DNA of 64,000 bases from RBG-16-66-20 sp049651845 (GTDB lineage Bacteria; Pseudomonadota; Gammaproteobacteria; Burkholderiales; SG8-39), in NCBI GenBank assembly GCA_049651845.1, contig JBASCW010000046.1:43341-107340 (forward strand). The letters are read 5' to 3'. The notes below the pieces were generated by a model. It was given only the letters and a program-made list of their open reading frames with translations. It was not told the DNA's origin and ran no database searches. The translations under genes and the position numbers were made by a program. Below are positions 15,020-24,712 of this stretch, one piece after another (position 1 is the first letter of the stretch; the number at the start of each line of letters is the position of its first letter).

Positions 15020-16182
15020 AGCGCCTTCGCGAACTGCAGGATGCGCCCGAGCGCTTCGACGCATTCCCCGAGGGGCGCCACCAGCGCGATGCGGACATGG
15101 TTTTTCCCGGGATTGGTTCCGTGCGCCTCGCGCGCGAGAAAGCTCCCCGGCAGGACCAGCACATTATATTGTTCGTACAGCCGGCGCGCGAACGCGCCGT
15201 CGTCGATCGGCGTGCGCACCCAAAGATAGAAACCGCCTTCGGGTCTTTCTGTTTTTAAACTGGTTTTTTCAAGTAAAGGCAAAACCCGGGAATACTTCTC
15301 GGCATACAGGCGCCGGTTCTCGCGCACGTGCGCCTCGTCGTTCCAGGCGGCGATCGAGGCGCGCTGCACCGACAGGCTCATCGCCGAGCCGTGGTAGGTG
15401 CGGTAGAGCAGGAACGGCTTGAGCAGCGCGGCGTCGCCCGCCACGAAGCCCGAGCGCATGCCGGGCGCGTTCGAGCGCTTGGACAGGCTGGAGAACATGA
15501 TCAGGCGCTCGAAGCCGTTGCGGCCGAGCCGGCGCGCCGCATCCAGCGCGCCCAGCGGCGGCTGCGCCTCGTCGAAGTAGATCTCCGAGTAGCACTCGTC
15601 CGAGGCGATCACGAAGCCGTGCCGGTCGGAGAGCTCGAACAGCGCGCGCCATTGCGCGAGGTCCATCACGCGGCCGGTCGGATTCGCGGGCGAGCAGGCA
15701 TACACGAGCTGCACGCCCTTCCAGTCGATCGCGGCATAGGGCATGCCGTCGTTCAGGTACACGGGGGTCGCGCCCGCCAGCAGCGCCGCGCCCTCGTAGA
15801 TTTGATAGAAGGGATTGGGGGAAACCACTTTGGCCTTTTCGTCCGAATCAATCACGACCTGGGCAAAAGCAAACAAGGCCTCTCGCGAGCCGCTGACCGG
15901 GAGCACCTGGGTCGCCGGGTCGAGCGCGGGCAGCGAGTAGCGGCGCCGCGCCCAGGCGGCGATCGCCTCGCGCAGCTCCGGCAGGCCGGCCGTCTTCGGG
16001 TAGACCGCGAGGCCGTCGAGCGCGCCGGCGAGCGCGTCCTTGACCAGCGCCGGCGTCGGGTGCTTGGGCTCGCCGATCGACAGGTCGATCGGGCGCAGCG
16101 CCGGGTTCGGCGTCGCGCCGGCGAGCAGTTCCCGCAGCTTGTCGAAGGGATAGGTGTGGAGCCGGCCGAGGCGGGGATTCAA
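15016..16182 (-). CDS. dapC: Succinyldiaminopimelate aminotransferase DapC
   Basis: PLP-dependent class I/II aminotransferase that forms N-succinyl-L,L-DAP from the 2-amino-6-oxo precursor. Visible features: DLSIGEPKHPTPALV near the N-terminus, SPANPTG, DECYSEIYFD, and the PLP lysine in SSLSKRSNAPGMRSG. 388 residues. The start is TTG at 16182, overlapping the queF stop as TTGA; a longer open frame to 16602 only reads queF out of frame. The specific substrate is inferred from the adjacent dapD and dapE. Confidence 0.9.
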   Translation of the reverse strand: MNPRLGRLHTYPFDKLRELLAGATPNPALRPIDLSIGEPKHPTPALVKDALAGALDGLAVYPKTAGLPELREAIAAWARRRYSLPALDPATQVLPVSGSREALFAFAQVVIDSDEKAKVVSPNPFYQIYEGAALLAGATPVYLNDGMPYAAIDWKGVQLVYACSPANPTGRVMDLAQWRALFELSDRHGFVIASDECYSEIYFDEAQPPLGALDAARRLGRNGFERLIMFSSLSKRSNAPGMRSGFVAGDAALLKPFLLYRTYHGSAMSLSVQRASIAAWNDEAHVRENRRLYAEKYSRVLPLLEKTSLKTERPEGGFYLWVRTPIDDGAFARRLYEQYNVLVLPGSFLAREAHGTNPGKNHVRIALVAPLGECVEALGRILQFAKAL

Positions 16183-16553
16183 GCGCTCTCTTTCCAGCCC
16201 GCCTTGCGGTGCTCGGCGACGACCGAGGTCGCGATGCCGCCACGCACGTTGAACTTCGCCGTAAGCCGCATGGAGCGCGGCCGCGTCGCCTTGACCAGGT
16301 CGTCGAGGATGCGGTTGGTGACGGCCTCGTGGAACGCGCCCTGGTCGCGGAAGGACCAGACATACAGCTTGAGCGATTTCAGCTCCACGCACAGCCGGTC
16401 GGGCACGTACTCGAGCTGCAGCACCGCGAAATCCGGCTGGCCGGTGATCGGGCACAGGCAGGTGAATTCCGGAATCTCCATGCAAATCCGGTAGTCGCGG
16501 CGCGGCGACGGATTGGCGAACGTCTTGAGGCGCTGGCTCGGTCGCGAGGGCAT
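16179..16553 (-). CDS. queF: NADPH-dependent 7-cyano-7-deazaguanine reductase QueF
   Basis: Reduces preQ0 to preQ1 in queuosine biosynthesis; T-fold enzyme of the short, single-domain type. The nucleophilic cysteine is in FTCLCPITGQPDFA (C34), with the aspartate D41 and the FHE motif (H75-E76) in the expected places. The family motif CVELKSLKLYVWSFRDQGAFHE is well kept. 124 residues, a little shorter than the B. subtilis form. It heads the minus-strand run and is divergent from smc; its promoter must lie in 16554-16639. Confidence 0.93.
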   Translation of the reverse strand: MPSRPSQRLKTFANPSPRRDYRICMEIPEFTCLCPITGQPDFAVLQLEYVPDRLCVELKSLKLYVWSFRDQGAFHEAVTNRILDDLVKATRPRSMRLTAKFNVRGGIATSVVAEHRKAGWKESA

Positions 16554-16593
16554 CGAAAAAGGCCGGAAATCCGGACGGAAAACGAGCGCCGAA

Positions 16594-16602
16594 TGGTATC
16601 AT
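16594..16602 (+). promoter_or_regulatory. Possible extended -10 element for smc
   Basis: TGGTATCAT gives a TATCAT -10 (16597-16602) with an upstream TG. No convincing -35 was found at the right distance. It lies in the 86-base gap between the divergent queF and smc genes. Confidence 0.35.
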
Positions 16603-16639
16603 CTCCGAAATTCAAGAACGCCAACCAAAGCGACCGTAA

Positions 16640-19600
16640 GTGCGCCTCACCCAGGTCAAGCTCTCCGGCTTCAAGTCCTTCGTCGATCCCACCTCGATTC
16701 ACGTTCCGGGCCAGCTGGTCGGTATCGTCGGCCCGAACGGATGCGGCAAGTCCAACGTCATCGACGCGGTGCGCTGGGTGCTCGGCGAGTCGCGCGCCTC
16801 GGCGCTGCGCGGCGACTCGATGCAGGACGTCATCTTCAACGGCTCGGGCAACCGCAAGCCGCTCGCGCGCGCGAGCGTCGAACTGATGTTCGACAATTCG
16901 CTCGGCCGCGCCGCCGGCCAGTGGTCGCAGTACGCCGAGCTTTCGGTGCGCCGGGTGCTGCAGCGCGACGGCGAGTCGAGCTACTACATCAACGGCACCC
17001 ACGTGCGCCGGCGCGACATCACCGACGTGTTCCTCGGCACCGGCCTCGGGCCGCGCGCCTACGCGATCATCGAGCAGGGCATGATCTCGCGCGTGATCGA
17101 GGCGAAGCCGGATGAGCTCCGGGTCTTCCTCGAGGAGGCCGCCGGGGTCTCGCGCTACAAGGAGCGCCGCAAGGAGACCGAGCACCGCCTGGCCGACACG
17201 CGCGAGAACCTCGCGCGCGTCAACGACATCCGCACCGAGCTGGGCAGCCAGATTGAGAAGCTCGAGGGCCAGGCCAAGGTGGCCACGCGCTACCAGGAGC
17301 TGCAGCAGGGCCTGCAGCTCAAGCAGCACCTGTTGTGGTACCTGCGCCGCCGGGACGCTGCAACCGACCGCGACAAGCACGCGCGCGACATCGCCGGCGT
17401 CACCAACGAGGTCGAGGCGGGCACCGCGCAGCTGCGCGAGGTCGAGAGCCGCGTCGAGAGCGCGCGCGTGGCGCACTACGGCGCGGGCGACGCGCTCAAT
17501 TCGGCGCAGGCGGCCGTGTACGCGGCCAACGCCGAAGTCGCGCACCATGAGTCGGAGTTGCGCCACATCGAGGAGAGCCGCAGCCGCCTGGAGAGCCAGC
17601 ATACCGAGCGGCGCGCGCAGCTCGGTTCCTGGCGCGAGCAGCGCTCGCAGCTCACGCAGGCCCTGCACATGTGGGCGGCGCGCTCCGGGGGCGCCAGGCA
17701 GCGCGTCGCCGATGCGCAGGCCGTCCTCGCGGCCGAGAATGCGCGCCTGCCCGAAGCCGATCGCGCCTACCGCACCGCCCAGGAGCAGCTAAGCGAGTCG
17801 CGCAGCCGCGTGCAGCAGGCCGAGAGCCGGCTGCTGCTCGAGCAGCAGAGCGCGGCACACCTCGAAGGCAGCCTGAAGTCGCTCGCGCAGCGGCGCGAGC
17901 GACTGGACGCCGAGCTGCAGTCGCTGGCCGAGCCGGACGCGGCGGGCATGCAAGCAGCCAACGAGCGCGTGCTGCAGCTCGACCGGCAGATCGCCGAGTC
18001 CCAGGCAGCCCTGGATGCGCTGCAGTCCGAATGCGAGACCTCGAGCAGCGCAAGTGCGGCGGCTGCAGAGGCGCAGGCCGAGGCGAGCCGCGAACAGACC
18101 GCGGCCGACGCCCAGCTCGCGACGCTCAAGCAGGTACAGGCGGCCGCGGAAGAAGAGGCGCCGCTGCATGAATGGCTGGCGCGGCACCAGCTCGCCTCGC
18201 TGCCGCGCTTCTGGCAGAAGATCCGCATCGACCACGGCTGGGAGACCGCGGTCGAGTCGGTGCTGCGCGAGCGCCTGCATGCACTGGAGCTGGGCGACAG
18301 CGGCGCGCTGCGCGGTGACCGGCCGCCGGTGAAGGCGAGCCTGTTTGGCCCCGGCGACGCAGGTCCGCAACCGCAGGTGTCCGCGCAGTTGTCGGACCTG
18401 GCGCCACTGCGGGCCATGGTCCATGCCGCGGATGCCCGCCTCGGCGGCGCGCTCGCAGACTGGTTCGCGAGCGTGTACGCAGTCGAAGGCGTACCCAGCG
18501 CCGCGCAACGCAGCGCGCTGCCCGCCGGCGCGGTGCTCGTCAACCGCGAGGGCGATCGGTTCACGCGCCATACCGTGAGCTTTCACGCGCCGGACCCGGC
18601 GGATGCCGGCATCCTCGCGCGCCAGGCGGAGATCGAGGACCTCGAGGAACGCTGCAAACTGCTCGCAACGCGGGCGGCTGGCACCGCGACGGACGCCGCG
18701 GCGGCCGAAACGCGGCTCGCGGAACGCACCGCGGCGCTCGAGAAGGCGCGCGCGCTGCTCGCGGCGGGCCGGCAGGACAAGCACGCCGCACAGATCGAGG
18801 CGCTCAAGCTCGGCCAGGCGCTGGAGCGCTACCGCGATCGCAGCGCGCAGATCCGCGATGAGGCGGGCGTGATCGGCGCGGAGGTCGCGCGCGACGGCGC
18901 CAAGGCCGCTGAGACACGCGCGGCGCTTGCACGCATCGCCGAGGAGATCCGCGAATCGAAGCAGCGGCTGGAGACGGTGCGCGCCGCGTACGTGGCCGCT
19001 GAGACGGCGCTGGCCGAGCAGCGGGTGCGCGCGCAGCAGGCCGAGCGCGAGGCGCAGGACGCCCTGTTCGGCGAGCGCGAGGTCAGCGCCAAGATCGCCG
19101 AGATCGACAACTCGGTGCGCATGATCGACCAGCAGATCACGCGCGCAGACGAGGAGGTCGCCAGGCTGACCGCCGAGCTGGCGGTGGATCCGGTGCCCGC
19201 CGTGCGCAGCGCGCTTGCCGCCGCCGCCGGGGCGCGCATGGACTGCGAGCAGACGCTCGCGGCCGCGCGCGACGCGGTCGAGGCCGCCGCCGGCGCGCTG
19301 CGCGCGCTGGAAGAGGACAAGCTCAGGATCGAGAACGCGCTTGCGCCGCTGCGCGAGCGCATCAACGAGCTGCGCCTGAAGGAACAGGCGGCGCAGATCA
19401 ACTACGACCAATACGACACGCAGCTGCGCGAGGCGGGCGGCGACGAGGAGCGCCTCGCGGCCTCGGCCGAGGCTGCGCCGCGCCCCGCGTCGCTGCAGGG
19501 CGAGATCACGCGCCTCACGCAGGCGATGAACGAGCTGGGCGCCGTCAATCTCGCGGCGCTGGACGAACTGGCGAGCGGGCGCGAGCGCAAGGACTTCCTC

Positions 19601-20158
19601 GACGCGCAGTCGGCGGACCTCGAGGAGGCGGTGGCGACCATGGAGGACGCCATCCGCAAGATCGACCGCGAGACGCGCGAGCTGCTGCGCGAAACCTTCG
19701 AGAGCGTGAACCGGCACTTCGGCTCGCTGTTCCCGGTGCTGTTCGGCGGCGGCGACGCGAAGCTGATCATGACGGGCGAGGAGATCCTCGACGCCGGCGT
19801 GCAGGTGATGGCACACCCGCCCGGCAAGCGCAATACGAGCATCCACCTGCTGTCGGGCGGCGAGAAGGCGCTCACCGCGATCTCGCTGGTGTTCGCCCTG
19901 TTCCAGCTCAACCCGGCGCCGTTCTGCCTGCTCGACGAGGTCGACGCGCCGCTCGACGACAGCAACACCACGCGCTTCTGCGACCTGGTGCGCAAGATGT
20001 CGGCGCAGACGCAGTTCCTGTTCATCAGCCACAACAAGATCACCATGGAGATGGCGGGCCAGCTGATCGGCGTGACCATGCCCGAGTCGGGGGTGTCGCG
20101 CGTGGTTGAGGTGGACATCGAGGAAGCCCTCAAGATCCGGGAGGAACTCGCCGCCTGA
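16640..20158 (+). CDS. smc: Chromosome segregation protein SMC
   Basis: ATPase of the SMC-ScpAB condensin that organises the chromosome. The N-terminal head has Walker A GPNGCGKSN (31-39). Two long coiled coils flank a hinge at roughly residues 505-680. The C-terminal head has the ABC signature LSGGEKAL near 1071 and Walker B FCLLDEVDAPLDD near 1093. 1172 residues, normal length. The start is GTG at 16640 (RLTQVKLSGFKSFVDPT follows). The presence of scpB at the window start and no mukB fits the SMC-ScpAB type. zipA, ligA follow on the same strand. Confidence 0.97.
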   Translation: MRLTQVKLSGFKSFVDPTSIHVPGQLVGIVGPNGCGKSNVIDAVRWVLGESRASALRGDSMQDVIFNGSGNRKPLARASVELMFDNSLGRAAGQWSQYAELSVRRVLQRDGESSYYINGTHVRRRDITDVFLGTGLGPRAYAIIEQGMISRVIEAKPDELRVFLEEAAGVSRYKERRKETEHRLADTRENLARVNDIRTELGSQIEKLEGQAKVATRYQELQQGLQLKQHLLWYLRRRDAATDRDKHARDIAGVTNEVEAGTAQLREVESRVESARVAHYGAGDALNSAQAAVYAANAEVAHHESELRHIEESRSRLESQHTERRAQLGSWREQRSQLTQALHMWAARSGGARQRVADAQAVLAAENARLPEADRAYRTAQEQLSESRSRVQQAESRLLLEQQSAAHLEGSLKSLAQRRERLDAELQSLAEPDAAGMQAANERVLQLDRQIAESQAALDALQSECETSSSASAAAAEAQAEASREQTAADAQLATLKQVQAAAEEEAPLHEWLARHQLASLPRFWQKIRIDHGWETAVESVLRERLHALELGDSGALRGDRPPVKASLFGPGDAGPQPQVSAQLSDLAPLRAMVHAADARLGGALADWFASVYAVEGVPSAAQRSALPAGAVLVNREGDRFTRHTVSFHAPDPADAGILARQAEIEDLEERCKLLATRAAGTATDAAAAETRLAERTAALEKARALLAAGRQDKHAAQIEALKLGQALERYRDRSAQIRDEAGVIGAEVARDGAKAAETRAALARIAEEIRESKQRLETVRAAYVAAETALAEQRVRAQQAEREAQDALFGEREVSAKIAEIDNSVRMIDQQITRADEEVARLTAELAVDPVPAVRSALAAAAGARMDCEQTLAAARDAVEAAAGALRALEEDKLRIENALAPLRERINELRLKEQAAQINYDQYDTQLREAGGDEERLAASAEAAPRPASLQGEITRLTQAMNELGAVNLAALDELASGRERKDFLDAQSADLEEAVATMEDAIRKIDRETRELLRETFESVNRHFGSLFPVLFGGGDAKLIMTGEEILDAGVQVMAHPPGKRNTSIHLLSGGEKALTAISLVFALFQLNPAPFCLLDEVDAPLDDSNTTRFCDLVRKMSAQTQFLFISHNKITMEMAGQLIGVTMPESGVSRVVEVDIEEALKIREELAA

Positions 20159-20207
20159 GGCCCGCGAGCCGGGTCCCCCAGGCGGCAGTGCCCTCCATGA
20201 CCCCGCG

Positions 20208-21197
20208 ATGAGCGAGCTGCAGATCGGGCTGCTGGCGATCGGGGTGGCGGTGGTCGCAGGCGTGCTCGTCTACAACCGGCTCCAGGAGCGCGGCGCTCGG
20301 CGCGAGGCCGAGGGCGCCTTTCGCTCGCAGCACGCCGACGCACTGCTCGACGCGCCGGCGGGCGCGCGTGAGGCGCCCGATCCGGCACGAGCTGCCTCGC
20401 ACCGGCATCTCGAGATCCCCGCGCCGGCCGCGCAACCCGACCCGGCGGTGGACTACATCGTCGAATTCACCGCGACGCAGGCGGGCGCGCAGGCGACCGT
20501 GCAGGAGGAGTGGCCCGCCATCGAGCGGCGCCATGCGCGGCGCGCGCTCATCGCAGCCAGCCCGGACGGCAAGTCCTGGCGCGCGGGGCTGCAACTGGTC
20601 TCGCGCGACGGCGCGATCGGCGAAGCCGACCTGATCGAGTTCCGCTCGGCCATCGAGACGCTGGCGGCGCTGGTCGGCGGCACGGCGTCGGCGCCGGAGA
20701 TGCGCGCGGCCGTGGAGGCCGCGCGCGTGCTGGACGATTTTTGCGCCGAAACCGACATCCAGCTGGTGGTGCACGTCGAGGGCGGGCCGTTTCCCGGCAC
20801 CAAGATCCGCGCCGCTGCCGAGGCGGGCGGCCTCACGCTGGAGCCCGGCGGCAAGTTCGCGCTGCGCAACGACGCCCAGCAACTGCTCTACACTCTCGCC
20901 GCGCGCGACGGCGCGGCGTTCGCTGCGGCGACCATCAAGGACGCGGCGCCCGCCGGCCTGTCGCTTGCGCTCGAGGTCGCGCGCGCGCCCGACACGCGCC
21001 GGTCTTTCGAGTCCATGGCCCGTCTCGCGCACCAGCTCGCCTCGGTGCTGGGCGGCAGCATCGTCGACGACAACGGGCAGGCGCTCGACGAGCGCGCCGT
21101 GGCGGCGATCGCGCAGCAGCTGGACGCGGTGCGCGCCCAGCTCGAGGCCAAGGGCTTTGCGCCCGGCAGCCCGACCGCCCTGCGCCTGTACTCCTGA
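20208..21197 (+). CDS. zipA: Cell division protein ZipA-like
   Basis: Membrane anchor of FtsZ. An N-terminal transmembrane helix (LQIGLLAIGVAVVAGVLVY) leads into a basic patch and a Pro/Ala-rich linker, then a C-terminal ZipA-type FtsZ-binding domain (from about residue 185) containing LQLVSRDG-like and GGSIVDDNGQALDE segments. The position between smc and ligA is the usual place for zipA in beta- and gammaproteobacteria and supports the call more than the loosely conserved sequence does. 329 residues. The ATG at 20208 puts the membrane helix at the very N-terminus; longer in-frame codons overlap smc. Confidence 0.8.
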   Translation: MSELQIGLLAIGVAVVAGVLVYNRLQERGARREAEGAFRSQHADALLDAPAGAREAPDPARAASHRHLEIPAPAAQPDPAVDYIVEFTATQAGAQATVQEEWPAIERRHARRALIAASPDGKSWRAGLQLVSRDGAIGEADLIEFRSAIETLAALVGGTASAPEMRAAVEAARVLDDFCAETDIQLVVHVEGGPFPGTKIRAAAEAGGLTLEPGGKFALRNDAQQLLYTLAARDGAAFAAATIKDAAPAGLSLALEVARAPDTRRSFESMARLAHQLASVLGGSIVDDNGQALDERAVAAIAQQLDAVRAQLEAKGFAPGSPTALRLYS

Positions 21198-21207
21198 GCC
21201 TCGCACC

Positions 21208-23292
21208 GTGGCGAAGAGCCGGCCCGCCGCCCGCGTCGAAGCGCTGCGCAAGGAGATCGAGAACCACAACTTCCTCTACTACGCGAAGGACGCGCCGGCG
21301 ATCACGGACGCGGAGTACGACAGGCTGTTTCGCGAGCTGGTCGCGCTGGAGAGCGCGCATCCGGAACTCGCGAGCGCCGATTCCCCCACGCAGCGCGTGG
21401 GCAGCGCGCCGCTGCCCGAATTCGCCGAAGTGCGCCACCGCACGCCGATGCTCTCGCTCGGCAACGCCTTCGAAGACGAGGAAGTGCGCGCCTTCGACCG
21501 CCGGGTGCGCGAAGGCCTGGGGGTGGAGGAAGTCGAGTACGCGGCCGAGCTCAAGTTCGACGGCCTCGCGGTGAGCCTGGAGTACCGCGACGGCCAGTTC
21601 GTGCGCGGCGCGACTCGCGGCGACGGCGCGACCGGCGAGGACGTAACGCCGAACCTGCGCACCGTGCGGGCGATTCCGCTGCATCTTCCAAGGGGACGCG
21701 ACACCGCCGACCTGGAGGTACGCGGCGAAGTGCTCTACTACCGGCGCGACTTCGAGCAGCTCAACCGGCGCCAGGCGGCGATGGGCGAAAAGGTCTTCGC
21801 GAACCCGCGCAACGCCGCTGCCGGCAGCCTGCGGCTGCTCGATTCGCGCATCACGGCGCAACGGCCGCTCAGATTCTTCGCTTACGGGGTGGGCGTCGCC
21901 GCGAAAGCGCGCTGGCAGACCCATTCCGAATTGCTTGATCGCCTGGAAGCCTTGGGATTCCCGGTCAGCAAGGAACGTGGTGTTGCGCGAGGGGTGGAGG
22001 GTTTGCTGGATTTCTACAAGAAAATCCAGACGAAGCGAGAACAGTTGCCCTACGCCATCGATGGCGTGGTCTACAAGGCAAACCGGCTCGACTGGCAGGA
22101 GCGGCTGGGCTACGTCTCGCGCGCGCCGCGCTTCGCGATCGCGCACAAGTTTCCTGCCGAGGAACAGACCACCGAGGTGCTGAAGATCGAGGTCCAGGTC
22201 GGCCGCACGGGCGTGCTCACGCCGGTTGCGCGCCTGAGGCCGGTCGAAGTGGGCGGCGTCACGGTGACCAACGCCACGCTGCACAACGAGGACGATCTGC
22301 GCCGCAAGGACGTTCGGGTCGGCGATACCGTGGTCGTGCGTCGCGCCGGCGACGTGATTCCAGAAGTGGTTTCGGTCTTGCCCGACAAACGCCCTGGATC
22401 GGCGAAGGCATTCGAGATGCCGAAACGTTGTCCGGTGTGCGAGTCGCCGGTCACGCGCCTGGCGGGCGAGGCCGCGGCCCGCTGCACCGGCGGCCTGTAT
22501 TGCAGCGCGCAGCGCAAGCAGGCGCTGCAGCACTTCGTGGGCCGGCGCGCGATGGACATCGAGGGCGTCGGCGAAAAGCTGATCGAGCAGCTCGTGGACC
22601 TGGGGATCGTGGAAAGCCCCGCCGACCTGTACCACAAGCTGGACAAGGCCAGGCTAGCCGCGCTGGAGCGCATGGCCGACAAGTCCGCGCAGAACGTGAT
22701 CGACAGCGTCGAGCGCTCGCGCAAGATGGACCTCGCGCGCTTCATCTTCGCGCTCGGCATGCCCGGCGTGGGCGAGGAAGTGGCCAAGATCCTCGCGCGG
22801 CACTTCGGCTCGCTGCCGGCACTGCTGGCAGCCGATTGGGCGGCGCTCGCCGCCGAGAAGGAAGCGGTTCGCAAGGACAACGCCCGGCGCAAGCGTAAGG
22901 GCGAGGCGCTGCAGGAGGTGCCTCTGGAAGGCATCGGGCCAGAGATCATGGAGAGCATCGAGAAGTTCCTGCACGAGCCCCATAACCGGAAGGTCATCCA
23001 GCGGCTCGTGGACCCCGAGCGCGGCGTGCACCTGAGCCATGTGGCGGCCGCGCACACGGCGCCCGGCGGCAGCAAGACCTTCGTGCTCACTGGTACGCTT
23101 CCGGGTATGAGCCGGGACGAAGCGCGCGCACGGATCGAAGCCCGGGGGCACAAGGTCGCCGGGTCGGTATCGAAGAAGACGGACTACGTGGTGGCGGGCG
23201 CCGAGCCGGGCAGCAAGCTGGAGCAGGCGCGCGCGCTCGGCGTCACGGTGCTCGACGAGGACGGCCTGATCGAACTCTTGGGGAAAAGCTGA
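21208..23292 (+). CDS. ligA: NAD-dependent DNA ligase LigA
   Basis: Seals nicks in replication and repair, using NAD. The adenylated lysine is K116 in ELKFDG. Order of domains: Ia domain (EIENHNFLYYAKDAPAITD), nucleotidyltransferase, OB fold, four-cysteine zinc finger (CPVC ... C ... C from about residue 408), helix-hairpin-helix repeats and a C-terminal BRCT domain (from about 610, KTFVLTGTLPGMSRDEA). 694 residues. The start is GTG at 21208, ten bases after the zipA stop; in-frame codons further upstream are shadow sequence of zipA. Confidence 0.96.
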   Translation: MAKSRPAARVEALRKEIENHNFLYYAKDAPAITDAEYDRLFRELVALESAHPELASADSPTQRVGSAPLPEFAEVRHRTPMLSLGNAFEDEEVRAFDRRVREGLGVEEVEYAAELKFDGLAVSLEYRDGQFVRGATRGDGATGEDVTPNLRTVRAIPLHLPRGRDTADLEVRGEVLYYRRDFEQLNRRQAAMGEKVFANPRNAAAGSLRLLDSRITAQRPLRFFAYGVGVAAKARWQTHSELLDRLEALGFPVSKERGVARGVEGLLDFYKKIQTKREQLPYAIDGVVYKANRLDWQERLGYVSRAPRFAIAHKFPAEEQTTEVLKIEVQVGRTGVLTPVARLRPVEVGGVTVTNATLHNEDDLRRKDVRVGDTVVVRRAGDVIPEVVSVLPDKRPGSAKAFEMPKRCPVCESPVTRLAGEAAARCTGGLYCSAQRKQALQHFVGRRAMDIEGVGEKLIEQLVDLGIVESPADLYHKLDKARLAALERMADKSAQNVIDSVERSRKMDLARFIFALGMPGVGEEVAKILARHFGSLPALLAADWAALAAEKEAVRKDNARRKRKGEALQEVPLEGIGPEIMESIEKFLHEPHNRKVIQRLVDPERGVHLSHVAAAHTAPGGSKTFVLTGTLPGMSRDEARARIEARGHKVAGSVSKKTDYVVAGAEPGSKLEQARALGVTVLDEDGLIELLGKS

Positions 23293-23295
23293 CCG

Positions 23296-24162
23296 ATGCA
23301 CAAGAAGATCACCAAGGCGGTGTTTCCCGTAGCGGGCCTGGGCAGCCGCTTCCTGCCCGCGACCAAGGCGAGCCCCAAGGAGATGCTGCCGGTGGTGGAC
23401 AAGCCGCTGATCCAGTACGCCGTGGAGGAGGCGGCGGCGGCGGGGATCACGGACCTGATCTTCGTGACCGGCCGCAACAAGCGCGCCATCGAGGACCACT
23501 TCGACATGAACCCCGAGCTCGAGCGCGCGCTCGAGCACAAGGCGGAGCTGCTCGCGATCGCGCGCGGCGTGCTGCCGGCGGGCTGCCGCTGCATCTACAT
23601 CCGCCAGGCCGAGCCGCTCGGCCTGGGGCACGCGGTGCTGTGCGCCGAGCCGGCGGTGGGCGAGGAACCCTTTGCAGTGCTGCTCGCCGACGACCTGATC
23701 GACGCACGGCCACCGACGCTCGCGCGCATGGCCAAGCGCTTCCGCAAGGACGGCTGCTCGCTGCTCGGCGTCGAGCAGGTGCCGCGCGCGCAGACGCGCA
23801 GCTACGGCATCGTGAGCCCGGAGGACCCGCGCGCCGAGGTCACGCCGATCCGCGCGATCGTGGAGAAGCCCGCTTCCAAGGACGCGCCGTCCACGCTGGC
23901 GGTGGTCGGACGCTACGTGCTCACGCCGGCCATCTTCCGGCTGCTCGAGCGCGCCAAGCCCGGCCGCGGCGGCGAGATCCAGCTCACCGACGCCATTGCG
24001 GCGCTGCTCAAGGAAGAGCGCGTGCTCGCGATGAACATCGGCGGCCGGCGCTACGACTGCGGCAGCAAGCTCGGTTATCTGCAGGCAACGGTCGAGCTCG
24101 GTCTGCGGCATCCGGACATCGGCAAGTCCTTTGGCGCCTATCTCAGGCAACGTTCGCGCTGA
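23296..24162 (+). CDS. galU: UTP-glucose-1-phosphate uridylyltransferase
   Basis: Makes UDP-glucose for surface polysaccharides and sugar interconversion. The nucleotide-binding signature AVFPVAGLGSRFLPATK and KEMLPVVDKPLIQYAVEEA are those of GalU, and LADDLID plus AIVEKPASKDAPS are also typical. 288 residues, average length. It begins three bases after ligA and hpt begins one base after it, so it is probably cotranscribed with both. The related GalF or RfbA-type nucleotidyltransferases fit less well. Confidence 0.94.
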   Translation: MHKKITKAVFPVAGLGSRFLPATKASPKEMLPVVDKPLIQYAVEEAAAAGITDLIFVTGRNKRAIEDHFDMNPELERALEHKAELLAIARGVLPAGCRCIYIRQAEPLGLGHAVLCAEPAVGEEPFAVLLADDLIDARPPTLARMAKRFRKDGCSLLGVEQVPRAQTRSYGIVSPEDPRAEVTPIRAIVEKPASKDAPSTLAVVGRYVLTPAIFRLLERAKPGRGGEIQLTDAIAALLKEERVLAMNIGGRRYDCGSKLGYLQATVELGLRHPDIGKSFGAYLRQRSR

Positions 24163-24163
24163 A

Positions 24164-24712
24164 ATGCCCGACCTGAAGGCCTCCTGGGCGTTCCTCGAGA
24201 ACTCCGACCTGATCGTCGCCGCCGAGGACGTGCGCGCGGCGATCGGCCGCATGGCCGGGGAGATCCGGGACTCCCTGGGCGAACGCTACCCTTATGTACT
24301 GGTGGTGATGGGCGGTGCAGTGGTGTTCGCCGGGCAGCTGCTGCCGCAGCTGCGCATGCCGCTCGACCTGGACTATGTGCACGTGACACGCTACGGCGCC
24401 GCAACCGACGGCGGCCGCATCGACTGGCGCGTGCCGCCCCCGGCAGCCGTGCGCGGGCGCCTGGTGCTCGTGCTCGACGACATCCTCGACGGCGGGCATA
24501 CGCTGCGCGCGATCCGCGACCGGCTGCTCGAGCTGGGCGCCGAGAGCGTGCAATGCGCCGTGCTGGTCGAGAAGCGCATCGCCAGGGACAGGCCGATCGC
24601 CGCGGATTTCGTCGGCCTGAGGATTCCGGATCGCTTCGTGTTCGGCTGCGGCATGGATGCCAAAGGCTACTGGCGAAACTTGCCCGAGATCCGGGCCATG
24701 CGGGGCGCCTGA
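24164..24712 (+). CDS. hpt: Hypoxanthine-guanine phosphoribosyltransferase
   Basis: Purine salvage enzyme of the type I phosphoribosyltransferase fold: transfers ribose-5-phosphate from PRPP to hypoxanthine or guanine. The PRPP-binding motif LVLVLDDILDGGHTL is at residues 100-114. VVMGGAVVFAGQL and YVHVTRYG match the flexible-loop and dimer regions. 182 residues, the usual size. The start at 24164 follows the galU stop by one base, and its stop shares one base with mtnP (TGATG). Next to mtnP it forms a purine-salvage pair, which makes a hypoxanthine substrate the natural reading. Confidence 0.85.
   Translation: MPDLKASWAFLENSDLIVAAEDVRAAIGRMAGEIRDSLGERYPYVLVVMGGAVVFAGQLLPQLRMPLDLDYVHVTRYGAATDGGRIDWRVPPPAAVRGRLVLVLDDILDGGHTLRAIRDRLLELGAESVQCAVLVEKRIARDRPIAADFVGLRIPDRFVFGCGMDAKGYWRNLPEIRAMRGA

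Noticed and set aside
16183..16602. Longer N-terminus for dapC
   Set aside because: Out-of-frame translation of queF; the TTG at 16182 gives the family N-terminus.
17789..20032. 747-residue open frame on the minus strand opposite smc
   Set aside because: Same kind of antisense shadow; no ribosome binding site or family motif.
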